A DNA stretch of 64,000 nt, from NCBI GenBank assembly GCA_037976565.1, contig CP137667.1, positions 62,001 through 126,000 on the forward strand, in the 5' to 3' direction. The DNA comes from Mesocentrotus franciscanus (lineage: Eukaryota > Echinodermata > Echinoidea > Camarodonta > Strongylocentrotidae). The notes below the pieces were generated by a model that was not told where the DNA came from, made no database searches, and saw nothing but the letters and a program-made list of their open reading frames with translations. The first letter of the stretch is position 1; each line of letters opens with the position of its first letter. The position numbers and the translations under genes are program-made. Below, piece after piece: positions 56,134-64,000 of the stretch.

Positions 56134-58261
56134 AACACAAATTATGCCTATTCGTGAAAAGGAGAGGACTAAGTAATGCCTGATATAGCTACTTACAACA
56201 GATATCTAGTATCCCTTACATTCCAGATTTATCTAGTAGTGTGCATTGAATTTATGGGCATCACGCCGACATCCCATTGTACACGTGTTGTCTGTGAACT
56301 TGTACCTATTACGGTTCCGTGAAACGATGCCCTGGGGAGAAATATGCTAATTAACACCGATAGATCCCAATCTATTTCTCAAACTATCTTTCAGACCAAA
56401 ACGGTAACAAAGGCAAAGTCAAGCATTGCCGTGGCGAAGCGGCGAGGCGATTTTTTTTTTGGGTGCTAATTTCAATAATTTGAACCCCCCGGCCCGTAAG
56501 TGATGTTTTCCTGGCATCTACTTACACAATGGAGATCATAAAAAGCAGTGCATGATAACGTCTTTTTAAATCAAGTATCGGTTTAAACTGTTCGACCCAA
56601 TAATGACGATGCGGAGCATCGTCAACGAGCCGCGTAGCGGCGAGGCGATTTTTTGTGTGGCTATTTTGAACCCCCGTAAGTGATGTTTTCCTGGCATCTA
56701 ATAACACAATGGAGACCATAAAAAGCAGTGCATGATAACCCCTTTTTAAAATCAATTAACAGTTTAATACACAGTTATATCCAGAGTTATCATGTGTTTG
56801 GTTAAGTTACCAGATGAGTTGAATATCTTCTCACAATATTTGCACTTGAAAGGGTTTCTCTCCAGTGTGCGTTCTTTTTTCTTTTCTTTTTTTTCTTCTT
56901 TTTTCCCTTTTTGTTTTGTTTTTTGGGGCCGCCCAGGGGTTAAACCCCCTAAACCCCCCGTAGATCCGCGCCTGTAATAGGTTAGACATACGATATGACA
57001 CGTTCAATACATTATGCATACGCCCAAATTATTTATGCTGCAGTTTTGACATTATTTCATGATTTTTCATACGCTAGCTATAAGTTTCTCTAAAACGTCA
57101 TAGTGTGACCGGGCCATTAATAAGAGATCAGCCCCTCTTATTATCAAATATGCATTCGTTATTGCATTCGTTATATTTGAATATTTAAAGTTATTTTGTA
57201 CTTTAATCATCACGTTTTTTTTGTTTTGCTTTTTTTTGGGGGAAATGGGTAGTGAGCACAATTTTTTTTTCTCCCGCAAATTTGAAAATCGCGCCGGCCG
57301 AAAATTCGCTCATGGGGGAGTGAGCACTAATTTTTTTTTTGGGGGGGCAGGGGGGGGCACTTGCCCCCTGTGCCCCCCTGGATCCGCCAATGTAGGGGGT
57401 TAAAATTAAGGGGTTAAAAAACGTCAATTTTCAAGAAAAAGGGTACTTTTTCAAAATCCTGCTGTACGCGTTAAGAGGTATTTTCTAGATCCCGACTCAG
57501 AATTGAAAGCTGGTCGGGAAGCCGGTTGTCTATAACTTTCGGTTACGTCAGCTTGCTAATGTAACAACACATAAAGAAGCCCCTATACTGCACGTACATT
57601 ATACAGTATATACGGTTGCACCATGTGAGAGGGGGAGGATTGGGAGTCCTGAAAAGGACTGTTGGTAATCTTTCTTGAGCTTAGAGTTCTAAAGAGAACT
57701 ATAGCGCCGGTAGGAGAGGATGGGTGGTAGGAATATTCACGTACATTGTCAACAACTTAAATGGTAATCCCTATCACACTTCAAAATGCTCAAAGGGTTA
57801 CAATTTAACAATACTTGTTTAGGAGTACACTTTTAGGGCGTATTTTGGCTTCAGAAGGGGGTTTCTGGAAAACCTGTGGTCACGCATGCTTACAGTATTT
57901 CTACATGACTGAGACTCCCGAATGAAACGTTGTTTTACTCTCTATGTCATGATAATGCTTATTATTCGAGAGGTTAATTCTCCTTTATGCAGTAGCATTA
58001 CATGACGCCTCCTGTTAATCAGTCACATGATGTACAATCTATCATACATGGCAAAAATATAAGTCGCATAGCATTTTCTTTCAAGAAACACACAAACGCA
58101 TACAAAACATCTAAAATGAAAAGATTTGCTTGTCGTCGGCTGTCCAGAAAAAGGTTGTAAGAGACATTACAACAATAGCTTTTATGGCCATCTTGCGGAC
58201 AGCGTCCGAATCAATGAGTAGTTTTTTAAATAATTTTTAAAGAGAGATAAAGATAACAAAC
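56134..58261. other. Repeat-rich region without genes
   Basis: A ~200-bp direct duplication lies at 56443-56760 (CGTAAGTGATGTTTTCCTGG and AAAAAGCAGTGCATGATAAC in both halves, with GCGGAGCATCGTCAACGAGC between). Ends typical of hAT-like elements remain at about 56958-56973 (GTAGATCCGCGCCTGTA) and 57380-57395 (CCTGGATCCGCCAATG). No exon of the mucin-like gene was recognised downstream of its donor. Confidence 0.5.
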
Positions 58262-61200
58262 CTTCTGTCGTCGTTCCAAGTTCAGTGGTAGTTCCCGGTG
58301 GAGCAGTTGTTGTTTCAGGAGGTTGAGTAGTTGATCCCGGTAGAGCAGTTGTTGTTCCAGGAGGTTGAGTAGTTGTTCCCGGTGGAGCAGTTGTTGTTTC
58401 AGGAGGTTGAGTAGTTGTTCCCGGTGGAGCAGTTGTTGTTTCAGGAGGTTGAGTAGTTGATCCCGGTGGAGAAGTTGTTGTTTCAGGAGGTTGAGTAGTT
58501 GTTTCTGGCCATGCTGTTGTTGAGCCTACTGGAGGTTCAGTAGTTGATTCTGGCCATGCTGTTGTTGATCCCGGTGGAGGCTGAGTAGTTGTTCCTGGTG
58601 GAGCTGTTGTTGTTTCAGGAGGTTGAGTAGTTGATCCCGGTGGAGAAGTTGTTGTTTCAGGAGGTTGAGTAGTTGTTTCTGGCCATGCTGTTGTTGAGCC
58701 TACTGGAGGTTCAGAAGTTGATTCTGGCAATGCTGTTGTTGATCCCGGTGGAGGCTGAGTAGTTGTTCCCGGTGGAGCAGTTGTTGTTTCAGGAGGTTGA
58801 GTAGTTGATCCCGGTGGAGAAGTTGTTGTTTCAGGAGGTTGAGTAGTTGTTTCTGGCCATGCTGTTGTTGAGCCTACTGGAGGTTCAGAAGTTGATTCTG
58901 GCCATGCTGTTGTTGATCCCGGTGGAGGCTGAGTAGTTGTTCCCGGTGGAGCAGTTGTTGTTTCAGGAGGTTGAGTAGTTGTTCCCGGTGGAGCAGTTGT
59001 TGTTTCAGGAGGTTGAGTAGTTGATCCCGGTGGAGAAGTTGTTGTTTCAGGAGGTTGAGTAGTTGTTTCTGGCCATGCTGTTGTTGAGCCTACTGGAGGT
59101 TCAGTAGTTGATTCTGGCCATGCTGTTGTTGATCCCGGTGGAGGCTGAGTAGTTGTTCCTGGTGGAGCTGTTGTTGTTTCAGGACGTTCAGTAGTTGATC
59201 CCGGTGGAGAAGTTGGTGGTTCAGGAGGTTGAGTAGTTGTTCCTGGTGGAGAAGTTGTTGATTCTCCTGGAGGTAGAGTAGTTGTTTCTGGCCATGCTGT
59301 TGTTGAGACTACTGGAGGTTGAGTAGTTGTTCCTGGCGATGCTGTTGTCGTTTCAGGAGGTTGAGTAGTTGATACAGGTGGAGCAGTTGTTGTTTCAGGA
59401 GGTTGAGTAGTTGTTCCCGGTGGAGCAGTTGTTGTTTCAGGAGGTTGAGTAGTTGATCCCGGTGGAGAAGTTGTTGTTTGAGGAGGTTGAGTAGTTGTTT
59501 CTGGCCATGCTGATGTTGATCCCGGTGGAGGCTGAGTAGTTGTTCCTGGTGGAGCTGTTGTTGTTTCAGGAGGTTGAGTAGTTGTTCCTGGCGGTGCTGT
59601 TGTCGTTTCAGGGGTTCAGTAGTTGTCCCTGGTGGAGCTGTTGTTGTTTCAGGAGGTTGAGTAGTTGTTCCTGGTGGAGCAGTTGTTGTTTCAGGAGGTT
59701 GAGTAGTTGTTCCTGGTGGAGAAGTTGTTGTTTCAGGAGGTTGAGTAGTTGTTTCTGGCCACGCTGTTGTTGATTCTCCTGGAGGTAGAGTAGTTGTTTC
59801 TAGCCATGCTGTTGTTGAGACTACTGGAGGTTCAGTAGTTGATTCTGGCCATGCTGATGTTGATCCCAGTGGAGGCTGAGTAGTTGTTCCCGGTGGAGCA
59901 GTAGTTGTTTCAGGAGGTTGAGTAGTTGATCCCGGTGGAGAAGTTGTTGTTTGAGGAGGTTGAGTAGTTGTTTCTGGCCATGCTGTTGTTGAGCCTACTG
60001 GAGGTTCAGTAGTTGATTCTGGCCATGCTGTTGTTGATCCCGGTGGAGGCTGAGTAGTTGTTCCTGGTGGAGCTGTTGTTGTTTCAGGAGGTTGAGTAGT
60101 TGATCCCGGTGGAGCAGTTGTTGGTTCAGGAGGTTGAGTAGTTGTTTCTGGCCACGCTGTTGTTGATTCTCCTGGAGGTAGAGTAGTTGTTTCTGGCCAT
60201 GCTGTTGTTGAGACTACTGGAGGTTGAGTAGTTGATTCTGGCCATGCTGATGTTGATCCCGGTGGAGGCTGAGTAGTTGATCCGGTGGAGAAGTTGTTGT
60301 TTCAGGAGGTTGAGTAGTTGTTCCCGGTGGAGCAGTTGTTGTTTCAGGAGGTTGAGTAGTTGATCCCGGTGGAGAAGTTGTTGTTTCAGGAGGTTGAGTA
60401 GTTGTTTCTGGCCATGCTGTTGTTGAGCCTACTGGAGGTTCAGTAGTTGATTCTGGCCATGCTGTTGTTGATCCCGGTGGAGGCTGAGTAGTTGTTCCCG
60501 GTGGAGCAGTTGTTGTTTCAGGAGGTTGAGTAGTTGATCCCGGTGGAGAAGTTGTTGTTTCAGGAGGTTGAGTAGTTGTTTCTGGCCATGCTGTTGTTGA
60601 GCCTACTGGAGGTTCAGAAGTTGATTCTGGCCATGCTGTTGTTGATCCCGGTGGAGGCTGAGTAGTTGTTCCCGGTGGAGCAGTTGTTGTTTCAGGAGGT
60701 TTAGTAGTTGATTCTGGCCATGCTGTTGTTGATCCCGGTGGAGGCTGAGTAGTTGTCCCTGGTGGAGCTGTTGTTGTTTCAGGAGGTTGAGTAGTTGTTC
60801 CTGGTGGAGCAGTTGTTGTTTCGGAGGTTGAGTAGTTGTTTCTGGCCACGCTGTTGTTGATTCTCCTGGAGGTAGAGTAGTTGTTTCTGGCCATGCTGTT
60901 GTTGAGGCTACTGGAGGTTGAGTAGTTGATTCTGGCCATGCTGATGTTGATCCCAGTGGAGGCTGAGTAGTTGATTCCGCTGGAGCAGTTGTTGTTTCAG
61001 GAGGTTGAGTAGTTGTTCCTGGTGGTGCTGTTGTCGTTTCAGGAGGTTCAGTAGTTGATACAGGTGGAGCAGTTGTTGTTTCAGGAGGTTGAGTAGTTGA
61101 TCCTGGTGAAGCAGTTGTTGTTTCAGGAGGTTGAGTAGTTGTTCCCGGTGGAGCAGTCGTTGTTTCAGGAGGTTGAGTAGTTGATCCCGGTGGAGAAGTT

Positions 61201-64000
61201 GTTGTTTCAGGAGGTTGAGTAGTTGTTTCTGGCCATGCTGTTGTTGAGCCTACTGGAGGTTCAGTAGTTGATTCTGGCCATGTTGTTGTTGATCCCGGTG
61301 GAGGCTGAGTAGTTGTTCCTGGTGGAGCTGTTGTTGTTTCAGGAGGTTGAGTAGTTGTTCCTGGTGGAGCAGTTGTTGTTTCAGGAGGTTGAGTAGTTGT
61401 TTCTGGCCACGCTGTTGTTGATTCTCCTGGAGGTAGAGTAGTTGTTTCTGGCCATGCTGTTGTTGAGACTACTGGAGGTTGAGTAGTTGATTCTGGCCAT
61501 GCTGATGTTGATCCCGGTGGAGGCTGAGTAGTTGTTCCTGGTGGAGCTGTTGTTGTTTCAGGAGGTTGAGTAGTTGTTCCTGGCGGTGCTGTTGTCGTTT
61601 CAGGGGGTTCAGTAGTTGTCCCTGGTGGAGCTGTTGTTGTTTCAGGAGGTTGAGTAGTTGTTCCTGGTGGAGCAGTTGTTGTTTCAGGAGGTTGAGTAGT
61701 TGTTCCTGGTGGAGAAGTTGTTGTTTCAGGAGGTTGAGTAGTTGTTTCTGGCCACGCTGTTGTTGATTCTCCTGGAGGTAGAGTAGTTGTTTCTAGCCAT
61801 GCTGTTGTTGAGACTACTGGAGGTTCAGTAGTTGATTCTGGCCATGCTGATGTTGATCCCAGTGGAGGCTGAGTAGTTGTTCCCGGTGGAGCAGTAGTTG
61901 TTTCAGGAGGTTGAGTAGTTGATCCCGGTGGAGAAGTTGTTGTTTGAGGAGGTTGAGTAGTTGTTTCTGGCCATGCTGTTGTTGAGCCTACTGGAGGTTC
62001 AGTAGTTGATTCTGGCCATGCTGTTGTTGATCCCGGTGGAGGCTGAGTAGTTGTTCCTGGTGGAGCTGTTGTTGTTTCAGGAGGTTGAGTAGTTGATCCC
62101 GGTGGAGCAGTTGTTGGTTCAGGAGGTTGAGTAGTTGTTTCTGGCCACGCTGTTGTTGATTCTCCTGGAGGTAGAGTAGTTGTTTCTGGCCATGCTGTTG
62201 TTGAGACTACTGGAGGTTGAGTAGTTGATTCTGGCCATGCTGATGTTGATCCCGGTGGAGGCTGAGTAGTTGATCCGGTGGAGAAGTTGTTGTTTCAGGA
62301 GGTTGAGTAGTTGTTCCCGGTGGAGCAGTTGTTGTTTCAGGAGGTTGAGTAGTTGATCCCGGTGGAGAAGTTGTTGTTTCAGGAGGTTGAGTAGTTGTTT
62401 CTGGCCATGCTGTTGTTGAGCCTACTGGAGGTTCAGTAGTTGATTCTGGCCATGCTGTTGTTGATCCCGGTGGAGGCTGAGTAGTTGTTCCTGGTGGAGC
62501 TGTTGTTGTTTCAGGAGGTTGAGTAGTTGATCCCGGTGGAGCAGTTGTTGGTTCAGGAGGTTGAGTAGTTGTTTCTGGCCACGCTGTTGTTGATTCTCCT
62601 GGAGGTAGAGTAGTTGTTTCTGGCCATGCTGTTGAGACTACTGGAGGTTCAGTAGTTGTTCCTGGCAGTGCTGTTGTTGTTTCAGGAGGTTCAGTAGTTG
62701 ATCCAGGTGGAGCAGTTGTTGTTTCAGGAGGTTGAGTAGTTGTTCCCGGTGGAGCAGTTGTTGTTTCAGGAGGTTGAGTAGTTGATCCCGGTGGAGAAGT
62801 TGTTGTTTCAGGAGGTTGAGTAGTTGTTTCTGGCCATGCTGTTGTTGAGCCTACTGGAGGTTCAGTAGTTGATTCTGGCCATGCTGTTGTTGATCCCGGT
62901 GGAGGCTGAGTAGTTGTTCCTGGTGGAGCTGTTGTTGTTTCAGGAGGTTGAGTAGTTGATCCCGGTGGAGAAGTTGTTGTTTCAGGAGGTTGAGTAGTTG
63001 TTCCTGGTGGAGCTGTTGTTGTTTCAGGAGGTTGAGTAGTTGTTTCTGGCCACGCTGTTGTTGATTCTCCTGGAGGTAGAGTAGTTGTTCCCGGTGGAGC
63101 AGTTGATGTTTCAGGAGGTTGAGTAGTTGATCCCGGTGGAGCAGTTGTTGTTTCAGGAGGTTGAGTAGTTGTTCCTGGTGGTGCTGTTGTCGTTTCAGGA
63201 GGTTCAGTAGTTGATACAGGTGGAGCAGTTGTTGTTTCAGGAGGTTGAGTAGTTGATCCTGGTGAAGCAGTTGTTGTTTCAGGAGGTTGAGTAGTTGTTC
63301 CGGGGAGCAGTCGTTGTTTCAGGAGGTTGAGTAGTTGATCCCGGTGGAGAAGTTGTTGTTTCAGGAGGTTGAGTAGTTGTTTCTGGCCATGCTGTTGTTG
63401 AGCCTACTGGAGGTTCAGTAGTTGATTCTGGCCATGTTGTTGTTGATCCCGGTGGAGGCTGAGTAGTTGTTCCTGGTGGAGCTGTTGTTGTTTCAGGAGG
63501 TTGAGTAGTTGTTCCTGGTGGAGCAGTTGTTGTTTCGGAGGTTGAGTAGTTGTTTCTGGCCACGCTGTTGTTGATTCTCCTGGAGGTAGAGTAGTTGTTT
63601 CTGGCCATGCTGTTGTTGAGACTACTGGAGGTTGAGTAGTTGATTCTGGCCATGCTGATGTTGATCCCGGTGGAGGCTGAGTAGTTGTTCCTGGTGGAGC
63701 TGTTGTTGTTTCAGGAGGTTGAGTAGTTGTTCCTGGCGGTGCTGTTGTCGTTTCAGGGGGTTCAGTAGTTGTCCCTGGTGGAGCTGTTGTTGTTTCAGGA
63801 GGTTGAGTAGTTGTTCCTGGTGGAGCAGTTGTTGTTTCAGGAGGTTGAGTAGTTGTTCCTGGTGGAGAAGTTGTTGTTTCAGGAGGTTGAGTAGTTGTTT
63901 CTGGCCACGCTGTTGTTGATTCTCCTGGAGGTAGAGTAGTTGTTTCTAGCCATGCTGTTGTTGAGACTACTGGAGGTTCAGTAGTTGATTCTGGCCATGC
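58262..64000 (-). CDS. Mucin-like Thr/Pro/Ser-rich repeat exon (partial, very long)
   Basis: More than 5.7 kb of minus-strand sequence encodes tandem 14-residue units of the type TTTQPPETTTAPPG, mixed with STTAWPESTTEPPVG and TTTSPPGSTTQPP units. Such Thr-dense stretches are typical of secreted or surface mucins carrying O-glycans. The exon seems to end at donor GAAG|GTTTGT (58260-58261); reading through would add only ~20 codons, so a short native C-terminus is also possible. No signal peptide, cysteine domain or start is in the window; these would lie beyond 64000. Single-base losses break the frame at about 59611, 60281, 60823, 62275, 63299 and 63536. Two of these are shared between higher-order copies. 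Identity of the full protein is unknown. Confidence 0.75.
59368..64000 (-). repeat. Higher-order repeats (~2.0-2.15 kb) in the mucin-like exon
   Basis: Rare variants recur in the same order: GTTCCTGGCGGTGCTGTTGT at 59584, 61575 and 63728; GTTGATACAGGTGGAGCAGT at about 59368, 61055 and 63212; TTTCTAGCCATGCTGTTG at about 59798, 61794 and 63947. Spacings are about 1.99 and 2.15 kb, so blocks of many 42-bp units duplicated together. Confidence 0.8.

Noticed and set aside
55545..56176. Long ORFs across the second gap
   Set aside because: Same artefact; only a few real codons at each end.
59582..63919. Plus-strand Cys/Ser-rich ORFs (SCCCFRRLSSC type)
   Set aside because: They are the antisense of the mucin-like Thr/Pro repeat and repeat with its higher-order units.

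Overview
The window is eukaryotic: spliced genes with GT-AG introns, dense small DNA transposons, LINE and SINE remains, satellites and two 500-N assembly gaps. Frequent CATGTA, GATCTA and GGCCTA strings and the style of the repeats suggest a marine invertebrate, perhaps an echinoderm. That is an inference; no gene here fixes the species.

Layout. 1-9450 is almost wholly mobile DNA: an ordered chain of 0.5-0.9 kb repeat modules joined at TTAA, broken by a 1.7 kb element and by fold-back elements. 9451-12606 is gene-poor and ends in a decayed LINE endonuclease region that runs into the first gap. 13107-55620 looks like one symmetric unit. The same 24-bp sequence lies beside each gap in inverted orientation. 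About 410-470 bp inside each copy is an array of 35-bp repeats, the two arrays also inverted relative to each other. Between the arrays are two divergently transcribed spliced genes. Gene 1 (minus, 28090 to 15712, 10 coding exons, about 741 aa) has zinc-finger-like Cys pairs, a DDE/RNase-H-like core (IIDGMDQ, QLDNTSRENKN, GHTHEDIDQ) and a C-terminal chromo/BAH-like segment. It resembles the DUF7869-type proteins of invertebrates. Gene 2 (plus, 37165 to 52785, 10 exons, about 620 aa) is unrecognised and ends with a weak methyltransferase motif-I-like stretch. The layout suggests a giant transposon of at least 42.5 kb carrying a transposase-like gene and a partner gene. Its introns hold many younger MITEs, a tRNA-derived SINE and tandem repeats.

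58262-64000 (minus) is a very long exon encoding a Thr/Pro/Ser mucin-like repeat with about 2 kb higher-order repeats; it continues beyond the window.

Both spliced genes and the mucin exon contain frameshifts. In genes 1 and 2 all can be explained by single missing bases, which fits either consensus deletion errors or decay. Some mucin frameshifts are shared between higher-order copies and so are not independent errors.

The two most unusual signals are the symmetric giant-element architecture and a set of 6-bp insertions of the form TA-NNNN-TA (GATC, GGCC, GGTC) that separate two copies of one MITE.
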